Positions 14,901 through 26,843 of a stretch of DNA of 64,000 bases are shown piece after piece. The DNA comes from Petrosia ficiformis (lineage: Eukaryota; Porifera; Demospongiae; Haplosclerida; Petrosiidae). The stretch spans positions 5,072,001 to 5,136,000 of the forward strand of contig OX345640.1 of NCBI GenBank assembly GCA_947044365.1. Direction: 5' to 3'. The notes beneath the pieces are model-generated. The model saw only the letters and a list, made by a program, of their open reading frames with translations, made no database searches and was not told the origin of the DNA. The stretch's first letter is position 1, and each line of letters opens with the position of its first letter. The position numbers were made by a program, and so were the translations under genes.

Positions 14901-17900
14901 GCAGAACCATTGCACTCTGAGTGAGACTGGGAAATAATTGTAGACAATATTGGACTGTAATAATAATTAAAATGAGATTGTATTATATTATGTGTGATTG
15001 TGTTATACTATACATACACTCCAGTCCTATCAAGCGTACATACATGTGTGTATAATCCCTTGCACAAGTCTATATGTAGCACAGTGTTAAAATCAAGCAT
15101 AAAACAGTTAAAATTCCAAACTCTTCTCTTAATTATAATAGTAACACATTACAATACATTAATGATAGTTACCAAAATGTTGCTGAATGTCCTGATTAAA
15201 ATGAAGTGTCATTTGCAAGGCTAGAGTTTGTACAGACTAGGAAACAAACTTTTAAAATCAAAGACCACTTGTTAGTGTCATATTGCCAGGGCTGTTTTTT
15301 GAGGTTTGATATAATTAGCACATGTTAACAACAAGTACTATACTTGATTGACATTTGGTTTTTGACCATTGTGGGCAGTCTGGACATGGCTTCGTTACTA
15401 GTACAGATTATCATGTTTCATAAAAACAAGATTATAATACACATTTGAAGTGCAGTTATCATGTGATACTAACACATAGTAAGATATTTAGTAAAGTAAA
15501 CTGTTGTATAGTACAGGAAGTCACCTGTTCATTATTATCTATAACAGGATACTCTATTCTAAACCCACAATAACAACACCACTACTTCACTATTTAAGCT
15601 CAGGAAAATCACCATTATTAGTAACACAAAAATTCCTACTTTTTATGTACGGTTCACAGTTAACACCAGCAAGTCTGGTGGGTGAGGTGACCAGTATACC
15701 CTGGCTCATCTCACTTTTTTTATTTTCAACAAAATTTATAAAAAAAAACAAAAAACCTGAATTGAAGTGTTCATCTAGTGATATAGGATACTTTTTCAGT
15801 CATACTGTATACACAAGTTCCCTAGATTGCTCACCTAAGCAATCTTTAAAGTTGGATAGCTTGCGTTTCTGAAGTTTAATAGGCTAATAGCTGATTCCTT
15901 CATGTACTATGTATTTTTGATGTATTACTATGCATTCATGCAATAATCTCAATGTCAGTTAAACTTTAAGAAACAAACAATCTTTCATAATGTAACTAAT
16001 GAGTGGTTAAATGTAATGTAGTAGTTAATTTTGTTAAGCATGTACAGTGTATATATTATATACATGTATACAATTACCATTGAAACTAACTATACCTAAA
16101 AATAATTATTGTTCAGAAATTAAATCTAACTAAAATGTCTTATTTTGTGCTGTCAAAACTAACTATAACTATAACTGAACTAAAAGTAACATGACTGATA
16201 AGTAACTAATTAAAACTAAACTAAAACTAAATTTTAAACTAAAACAACACTAGTAAGGAAACTGTTTTCTGCTAGTTACCAAAGGTGAAAAACATGCCAT
16301 CTGTAAGCATTGCACTAAATAACAAGATATATGGAGAATAGTCAGAAACCACCTCCCTATGATTGCCAAATATTCATTAATCATGGCTGACTTTCTCGTA
16401 TCTAAACACAACAGCCTATTAGGGTTATTATTTTGATTATCTAATCTCCTTTCTTTTTTAAAGGATCTTGTAGAACTTTAGAAATATATTTTAGATAAAA
16501 CAGCTTTCTTCCTGCTGGACTGTAGTTCAAATGTGCATTGTTTTATGCCCCACATTCCATTAATTGATTGGGGCATAAAACAATGCACATTTGAACTACA
16601 GACCAGCAGGAAGAAAGCTGTTCTATCTAAAATCTACATAGTTAAGGAGAGGCATCATTCATGCCTCCAGAATGATGCCTCTCCTTAACTATGTATACAA
16701 TGCATACTTGGTTAAGTGACATAAATATAAATAAATAAACATATAGATCCAACCCCATGAGAATAGCAATCATAGGGATGGGCTACAGGAGATTAAAAAA
16801 TCTCATGATGGAGTCTATGTTTGGAACAACAAATGTAATTTAAGTTAACAATAATATTATGTATACATTTCTTACAATTGATTTTGAACTACATTGTATA
16901 TTTGCAGTATGAAAAACGGGTCAGTAATTAGTATTGATGTTTTTCAACCTGTATTAACTGGATTTTTCACATCGGTACACCTTTACTTAAAACCATTTTC
17001 ACTGAGTAAGCACCGTGATCATTAAGTAAGATTCTAACTAATTATAATTTACCTGAGTAAACAAATGTCCTTCTGGTTCCCTCTTTGAAATACTTGATTG
17101 AAAACATCTAACCTGAAAATCATATAATTATAGTAATATAATTACATGTACAGTAGTGGACAAAAACATTCACCATACAATATATTTTACATTACATTAC
17201 ATTACATTACAGTACATTACATTACAGTACAGTACATTACATTACAGTACAGTACAACATAGTGGGTACAGTATTGCACATTTGATAGCAAAGTCATTCT
17301 CCCATGCGAGGGATCACCCAAGGAACTCCATTCATGTCCAGTATTGGCGACATTTGTCTCAGGTACTCCTGACTTTCTTTTGTGCATGCAAGGATCGATG
17401 GAATACAGTCTGAATAATCCCATGAGTTATGTGGAATAATCTCTGGATAGAGTTCCACATGGTGGAATACTATCCGGAGGATCCCATAAGTTATTTTACA
17501 GAACATGATAGAATACTGTCCGGAGGATCCCATGACTTATGTTACAGAACATGATGGAATACTGTCTGGAAGATCCCATGAGTTATGTTACCCAGAATAA
17601 TCTCTGGACAGAGTTCACATGATTAAAACCAGGATAGACTTCTGTCCAAACTGTCCGATTGAAACATCTAATGTATGTGTAAGGTACATTTCCTACTATG
17701 TTACAGGTTGATACTGCACATCCTTTGGGGATTGAATGATTGGATCAACAACTGGAAGAGAGGGCTATAGTAGGTGAATCCAAAGGATATCTATTAAATA
17801 TGTTGATGCATCCCTTTGGGAGTAAGGGATGCATCAGGAAATTTTATATGTGGAAATTTGTGTGGATCGCAGTTTCCTTTACACCATGCATCATAGTTAT

Positions 17901-20900
17901 ATATTGTTTACACTTCATCATTTTCCTTACAAATATATATTTACTCATCACATTGAGTTGGTGCATCATATTGTCAAAATATTGTAAATTTTGGTCACTT
18001 TAGTATAATGATCCAAATGTACAAGTACATGTATGTCCTCTGGAATGGATACTATATAGTTTTGTTCAAGGGATGTCCTAGACTAGGAATTCCTTTATAG
18101 GATCCTCAGACACATGGTTACCCTAATACAACTGTCAAAGTATATCCCTTGTACTGTCCTAGTACTTCCCTTTAAGGATCCTCCAGACACAAGGTTACCC
18201 TAATACATAGTTGAAATGATGCCCCTTGTAAGGATCTTCCAGACGCATGGTTATCCTAACACACTGTTCAAAGAAAGTCCTTTGGTCTGTCAAAGGAATT
18301 CTCTTAAAAATCCTCCAGACACAAGGATAACCTAACCCTTGGGACTTCCCTGGAATGGTCCTCCAGATACAAGGTTACCTCTAGTGCATTGGATATAGAA
18401 CAGGACAGTGCTGAGTTGTCATAGGACTGGTGTAGGCAATACAGGACATCACTTAAAAAATTTGTGTGTACAGTGGTGCACTAAATGTTATAGTCCATTC
18501 TGAATAATGTACTTACCACTAAATGAACATCATCAAGTAATGTATTAAAAAATCTACGAGTTAAAGGTTGACTCTGAAGAAAAGAATTTAGAAAATTATA
18601 ATTATACTTACAATTATATATAATTATACATGTTCAAGTACTCATAAATTAAAACAAATTACTGTTTGAAGGTAGAATGCTTGCTGTTCAGTATCCGGGA
18701 AAAAATCCTTGATACTGAACTTGTGGTTATTGGTAGTGTCTAAACTCTAAACACAAGCATTTGAAACTATTTCATCCAAACCGTCAATTTTACCATATAT
18801 ACATGTACATGTACTCATACATGTATTCCTTACCTCAAGATCAATTAATAATTCTAACATTTTCTCACAAAATTTAACAGAACTATTTGATATTTCCCCT
18901 GTAAAAGGATAAAGATACATGTAATTCATATACAAATACACTGCATTATGTCATCACATTCCATTCACTATCTCCATGTATATCAGGACTAAGAATGGTT
19001 ACCAAATAAATAAGCATAATTATACTGAAAGATGAATATCATTGTAACCAGGACTTTTGCTGAAATTAAGTAAATTATAATTACTACATGTTACTACATG
19101 TTACTGTTAGGTACAAGGTTGATTGAACAAAGCTGGCATTGTTACTATTTAAAGGCATAAGAACTAGAAACAAAGGAAAACTGAGGAATCCAATTAGGAG
19201 GCTCAGATGGTAAAACTGTCTGACTAGATACATTTATCTGAAGGCTCCAGACATGGGGCGAGTGCTTGAGTGCTTGAAAGCGTTTAAGCACATTTTTTGG
19301 AGAGCAACTGTGAAAGCAGGAACGCAGGAATGGAATGGAATCAGGAATGGAATCGGAACGGAACGGAACGGAATGAATTACATTTAATTACAGCGATTTT
19401 CACTTCACTTGGATCAGTTCATTCCGTCCGTAAACCACACCCTCTGCAAGACAAGCTTTTGGATTCATAAGCTAGAAGGTACTCGTATTAGAACATGCTA
19501 TGGTTGCAACAATCCTATTCGCCTTGACACCAACACTATCCCTGAGCCACCCCATGATTTAGTAATTGGTCACAAAGAGAGACGCTGGTATCGTGACCCA
19601 CATCACAGTCATGAAATGAAGCTTACCACGAAACCTGAAAACGTGTACTATCATCTATTTTGGGTTTGTGTAAAAACCAGGCACCCGGGATTTACAAGCT
19701 CACAGCTGCACATTTCAGAAGAGATACGATCTCTGCTCACCCCAGTTCATAAGATCCAACTATGTGAGCAATTTAACTTGTTCTTGTAATCCCTTTTTGC
19801 TTTTTGCTTTTTTCATTATAATCTTATAACAATGAAATAAAATAAAAATAACAAAAAATTCCATTCCTGATTCCGTTCCTGCTTTCACAGTTGCCCTTTT
19901 TTGGATGCTACTTGTGGAGCTAGTCATCTACATATTCACCAGTCCTTGTGCTAACTTTGAAGTGCCTTTCCTAACATTTATGAAGGCAGAAGAATCTGCT
20001 AAAACTTGACTGTTTTTAGTCGTCAGGCCTATCTTTGTCAAGACAATCGTTTAGCCATGAAGACAACAAGCCCCTACTTACTCTATGGAAGATGTAGTAG
20101 CTGACAGAATATGAATGCAGTTTTGTTTACACAAGAGAGCTTTTACTGATGCTTTGTCATTAAGATATGATTGGTCACCGACAAATATTCCTCTTAACTG
20201 TGCATGTGGGGCTGGTTTCACTATCTGTCATGCTCTTTCTTGCCCCAAAGGGGGTTTTCCATCTATAAGGCATGATGAAATTCATGACTTAACAGCTCAA
20301 CTTTTGTGGGAAGTATGTAGTGATGTTAAAGTGGAGCCAGATCTATAGTTTCATTCACAGCATCAGCTAATGTTTCTGAAGGTGCACATCTTGACATAGC
20401 AATGAATGGCTTCTGGGGAAAAAGGTTTGAGAGATCTTTTGTGGACGTCAGAATTTTTAATCCTCATGCACCAACCAACAGACTAGGCAGCCTCCCTAGT
20501 ACGTACTTAAAACATGAGAATGAGAAGAAGAGGTTATATGAGCAGCGTGTTTGTGAGGTGGAGTTTGCATCATTCACACCCTTAGTTCTCTCTGCAACTG
20601 GTGGCATGGCCAAACAGGCTACAGTCTTCTATAAACGTCTGGCTTCACTGCTGGCTAGTAAGAGGGAATTTAGGTATTGTCAAATGATGAACTGGGTTCT
20701 GCTATCCAATGTATACGAGGAGCTCGTTCTTCATACCATTTACCCGACTGTGTGGCACCAGTTGATCTGGTAATATCCCAGTCCCACCTTATTAACATCT
20801 GAAATTGTGGATTTGTTTTTATCAATTAGCACCCAGTGGAACTATTATTATTGAATAGTATTGATATATACACGCATATTATATTCTATATTATATTATA

Positions 20901-23900
20901 TGTTTGACAGTACTAAAAAAATTTTAAAAATTTAAAAATGGACTATTGCTGCTTATACTACTGCGAAAAGCAAGGTTGGGAAGTACACTGTAGTTCGGTT
21001 CTGAAGCCAAATCAGACAGGAAGATTATCAAGAAGATCAGTATACTGCACAAAGCCATTGGTACAGATTTTGTACTTCTCAAATACATCAAATCTGATGT
21101 ATCATTTGTGTGAACACCATTCAGATAAACATGCAAAGGTGTATGGAGCAAGCAAAGTTAGCAAACATGACAAAGGAAAGTGTCTCTATATCAAGAAATT
21201 ATTTATGAATCTATCACGAAAGTTAAGGTATTGTCAGACAAGTATGTTGCTGTATGTAGCAAAGTGGAAAACATCTGTCTGCTGTATAGTGATTTGTAGA
21301 CAGCAGGCTACCAAAATCGTTCACTTACAGTAGTTCATTCTGTGAAGTGTAAACATTGGCTAAAATCAAAATCATTCTGCTTGGACTTCATTGAAGTAAC
21401 ACAGGAGCACTGCACTCAATCTCTTTGTGATGTACTATTGACTTGTGTGTGAAAATGGAATATTTGCATCTGTGCTACTAAAGGGGAAGGTTCGATAATT
21501 AATGTCCGAAGGACTGTTATTGATATGACTTACTGTCCAAAGCAAAGAAGGAACTCACTCAATATAATACAGAAAGTGTTGCTGACCTTCTGGGATGACT
21601 AATCGATTATGAATTGATATTAAAAATTCGATTATACATGTAACATCAATAAACTAATATTTTTATTTGTGGACTTGAAGTGACTCTGTCTGTAGTTTGA
21701 GTGATTAATTCCTGTAATTTGGAAAACACCATAAATTCCAGTTATTAGGCACATGTGCTTATAACTCTAGGCAGTAAGGAATCAGTAAGGAATCATGTGC
21801 TTAATGGAGTATGTGCACTAATAAGCAATGCAATTATTACAACCACACCCAACTATTGTAGCATGTGATTATACAAAGTGCTATCTTGAAGATGATGAAC
21901 ATTGGCGAAGGATCTGAACACTCTATCCTCCTTCAGAAAGTGTAATTCATGGCCATCATGTCTTAAAAAAATATGGGCTCCACAATTAGCATAAATTCTT
22001 CTGATTAGCCATGCAAGAAGCTGGAAATGCTCATGACAGACATGCGGTTGCTCTGTTTAAAAGCAGACATGTTGTTGGGCATTTCAAAAGTATTTTCAAG
22101 AGTATTTTGGCATTTCCTGAACCATGGTGGTAAGATTTCATGTGAAGTGACAGGAAGGAGAAAGTTAGGTAATGGTCTGGAAGTCCCTTTTGTATGCTTA
22201 TAAATGATGCCTAATAACAAGAAAGTATACGCTTAATGAATATTATGCGCTTAATTGTAAGGTGTACCTAATAAATGGAGTTTACGATTTTACTAACTTT
22301 CTTTCTTGTTAACATGAGAAATACATGTACAAATGAAACATTAAAAAATAAACCACAATAACTTTATATCATGGTATATCTTCAAATCATGATATAAAGA
22401 TGTGTTGATGTATGAAATGAATAAACCCTAAGTTGTATACAATAATACAAGTAGTATAAACTTGTAGTATACAATACAGTATACAACAGTTTAATGTCAT
22501 GTATGCAATACTACTGTATTTCCAGGGTTTTAAGTACATACGCTTAGTGAAAAAAGTGTTATGGACCATGAGCTTACATTGCAAATCTAAACATATTCCT
22601 ATTCATTAGACCATACCTACATGTACGTCTTTCCTGTATATCGTGTGATTTGAACATGTAATAAATAAGCAATTATTTTCAAATACAAGCTAAAAAGTAA
22701 GTATAATACATTGTCAATGCATATTTTTGTCAATTTCATGTGTGTGATACGCGAGCGCTTATACGCACGTATGTGCATTGCTTATATTGAGAACATTTGC
22801 GCGTTAGCGTTCAATTGCGCGTGGTTCTCTCGTGAACTCGCAAGTTTTTTTAAGATGTACTGTACATGCATCATGTGCCTAAAATCCCAGAATATGTACA
22901 TTACATCTACATGTACATGCATGTACATGTACTGTACATGTATATGTAGTCTCCACTCTCCAGTACGTACAGAATACAACACTCATGTACTTGTAAACTC
23001 ATGTACACAATAATACATTACATGTACAGATGCACATGTACATGTAATATAAAAGTATTACATGCAGTGTACATTACCTTCAGGTGGAATACTCTCCAGA
23101 ATATCATAAAAATAGTGAATCAGATTAAAAAGAAAAGTGTACTCCTTCCTCTGTCTGAACAGCAAAAAAAATAAATAAACAACTCATGTATATGTACATG
23201 TAATAATTATATGTTAGGGACTTGCTAGATTGGAACAAATCTGACTATTCAAACAGGATTTCATACCTCTCAAGAGTTTCTTCATTAAACTGCTGCTCTT
23301 TTTTGTGTAATGCTGTCCAATACTTTTTTAATCTTGAATGTCTTTCTAACTCTTGTTCAAGTCGACCCTATTAAAAATACAGAAAAGATAGCCACATTGT
23401 ACATATAATAAATGTGCATGTCATATACACTATATTTGCATTCATCATTTACAATGTAACTTAAACTTCCTCCATAGATGTCAGACCAAATACACTTCAA
23501 CACATCAGTTACAAGCCCTCTGTGCAATAGTAACATATTACAGTACATTAGCCAGTAACAGAGGCACTGTAGAGCCTATTTAAGCTGGAAAATCATCCAA
23601 GAATGAAGTTTAAAGAGTGTGAAACAGGTTATAAAGCTGACAAAGGTGGTTTATGAACATCCCATCTGCAAAGCTAAATAAAGTTGTGCGCATGTAACTA
23701 GAATGTATAAATATTTAGTTTTAACCTTATTAAGTATGTACTATTTGCATATTACAACAATGATACAGGAGTTAGAATGACTACTGTAGCTTGAATGACT
23801 ATCAGTTATACATGTACATGTACTATAGAGGTTCCTATTATGTATTTAATAACTCACAGGTTGTAAATTATTCCAAATTCCTAATGATATCAATTTTTGC

Positions 23901-26802
23901 ACTTCTTGTCTCACTAGTTCCACTTCCTACAATATAGAGATTATTAGTCATAATTATAATTATACATGTACATTTTTTGTCCTACAAGGCTATCCCTATG
24001 ATTGCTTTTCACGGGTGTAATGTATATGTTATAAGACGCTATGAGGCCCGAGGGCGAGGTGATTATAAATCTGATATAGCACGAGTAGGCGTGTTATAAC
24101 GAATTTATTTCCCGTTGAAGCCATACTTCTCAGTACGCGCATGCTCAGTTCTGACCACTAGACAGAAAGGTCAAGGTCATTGGGGCAATCTTCAAGATAC
24201 AATGAAACAAGGTTGCTTGTTAGAGGGTAAAGAAAACACTGATCCCAAGAAGCGTAGATTGTCACTGTCGTTGAAAAAGAAAAGTCGATTTGTGGCTACA
24301 ACAGAAGATAACCTCCTTGCCATGGCAAAGCCACAACTTCCTAAGAATACTGTTAGCAGTTGTAAGTGGGCAATGTGTAATTTTCGTGAATGGTTTGCAG
24401 ACTACAACAGGAGAAACCCAGATAATTTATGTCCTGAAGTTTTACTAACTGCTTCATGCTCTAAAGCGATATTGAGTAAGTGGTTATGTGTGTTCGTTAA
24501 CGAGACACGAAGTAAGAGTGGTGATGCTTATTCTCCTAAATCTATATATGCTTTGCTTACCGGTATACTACGACATATGAGATTGGAAAATTCTGACTAT
24601 CCTAATTTTCTGGATAAGGATGATCCTGCCTTTTCAACATTTTTGATCACTCTAGACAATCTTTTCAAAGCACTCCGTGCTGATGGTATTGGTACAAAAT
24701 CATTGCATACCGAGGGAATTTCAAACGAGGAAGAGAATCGGTTGTGGACATTATGTGTTATGAACACTAATACTCCAAAAGTCCTACTCCGTGCTGTTTT
24801 TTTTTTACAACGGGAAATGTTTCCGTTTAAGGGGTGGACAAGAACATCGTGATTTTGGTATTTCACAACTACATTGATTGTACAAACCAGACAGGTATAT
24901 ATATATAAGGAAAATGCATCCAAGAATAGACAAGACAAATGAGATTGGAACACAAATCAGTTACAATTGTTGCTAATGCTGTTGTTGGTGAGCGGTGTCA
25001 TGTATTTCTTTTAGATACCTATATTAGTAAATTGCCACCAGCTGCTGTAGAAAAAGACATCTTTTATTGCAAGCCCTTATCAGGTGTTCCCACAGATCCA
25101 ACAAATCCATGGTATTTATCTGTTCCAGTTGGAAGAAATTTACTTGGAAAAATGGTACAAGATATGTGTTCTGATGCGGGTATAGAGGGGAAAAAGACCA
25201 ATCATAGTTTACGAGTTAGTGGAGCTAGTACTTTATTTGAAGCAGGTGTTCCTGAAAGAGTGATTCAACAGCGAACTGGTCATCGTTCATTGCTGTCCGA
25301 GGAAGACTTAGAAAATTGCAAGAAGAAACCTGTTTCTAAAAACACACAGAGGGCATATCAGTGGGCTTTCAATGTGGTTTGTGAGTGGATTAAACTACTA
25401 AGTGTGACAGGAAATTATAAAGAGGAAGATCTATGGAGTACTGATGCATTAAAGTCTGTAACCTGTTGAGTAAATTTGTTTTAAAGGCACACCAGAGCAA
25501 TGGTCAAGCTTACACTCCAAAAACAATCTTGCAGTTGATGGTTAACCTTCAGGGATTGGCATTTTCAAGAAAACCCAATGCTTGTGACTTCATGAATCAC
25601 AGGGATGTCACGTTTAAGCCTCTTTACAATGCAATGAATAATTTGTCCAAGAAGCTCCTTGGTGAAGGAATTGGTGCCCCAAAAAACCAGGCCAGAGTTA
25701 TAACAGAGGAGGAAGAGAATGAGCTATGGAGTAAAGGGATAATGGGGAAGTCTACACCTAGCAGCCTGCAGATTTGTGCAAAATGCTATTTTTTTCTACT
25801 GTGGTGTTTTATTTTGTCTTCGGGGAGGTGCTGAGCACAGGGAATTGAAGTACAGCCAATTTGAACTGACAACTGTGCAGGATCCCACTGATAGTAGTCA
25901 AATGACGAAATGTGTTATTTATAGTGAATTTGGATCGAAGAACCACCAGGGTTCAGTCCATCAGGTGCATCTTGATAACAAGATCGTCACACATTATGCA
26001 GATGAGAGCCTTGGTGACAGATGTTTTGTTTCATTGTTTGAGCTGTACAGGTCAAAACTTCCAGATGCTGCAAGAGAGAGAGATATATTCTATTGCAAGC
26101 CTAAAACAAGGTTTTTTGAGAGTGATGAAGTGTGGTACTGTAATAGCCCTGTTGGGCATAATATTCTCTCCCGAAAATTAAAGGACCTGTTTATTGAGGC
26201 TGGTCTTAGCTTTGATCATGTGCAGAACCACAGCCTACGTGCCACTGGAATCAACAGGCTTTACTCAAGAGGGATTCAAGAAAAAGCAATCATGGAAAGA
26301 AGTGGACATCATAGCGTGGGTGGGGTACGATCATACAAGCGTTCCACAGACATGCAGAAAAAGGATATCTCAAGTGTGCTAATCAGTAATCATGTTGTAA
26401 GGGTTACAAATTCAGAAAATCAAGAAGTCGTCTGTCAGGGAATAAAAAAAAAGTTGCAGAAGGCAAAGAAAATGTGGAGAAAGCCATTTCCTTCAATAAG
26501 TTGCAAGGGTGTACTCTTAACTTCACATTCAACTATAATTAAAATATGTGACAGCAATCTTGGTGCGCAAGTGTTCATTCATCCCTGTTATTGAAACCAT
26601 TTTAGGCTTCTTTTTTTGTTCAGATAAAATCACTTAATCTCAATTAAAATTAAAATTAAATGCTACACAATTATTGAGCATGTAACAAAGGCATGGCATG
26701 AGGTTTATATTTTTAAATATTAACCTGTTTTTAGGTCTATATACAAAATATAAACCGACACACCCCATAGAAAATGTATGGGCTATGAATCTCATTATGA
26801 GA

Positions 26803-26843
<41 letters not shown>

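Larger units (their letters stand above)
24032..26800 (+). mobile_element. Crypton-like element with two tyrosine-recombinase units
   Basis: The region carries two consecutive, related tyrosine-recombinase sequences (next two entries) between the two halves of a foldback-family copy. It lies in AQR intron 5 on the opposite strand. Cryptons move with a tyrosine recombinase and have no inverted repeats, consistent with none being seen. The left boundary near 24032 and right boundary near 26800 are inferred from where the foldback similarity stops. A fragment like its left end recurs at 63470-63560. Confidence 0.7.

Noticed and set aside
17740..18003. 87-codon plus-strand frame with hydrophobic C-terminus
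   Set aside because: Embedded in a degenerate minisatellite region; composition-driven, no family resemblance.
24597..24953. 118-codon minus-strand frame
   Set aside because: It is the complement of the recombinase coding sequence, with no motif of its own.
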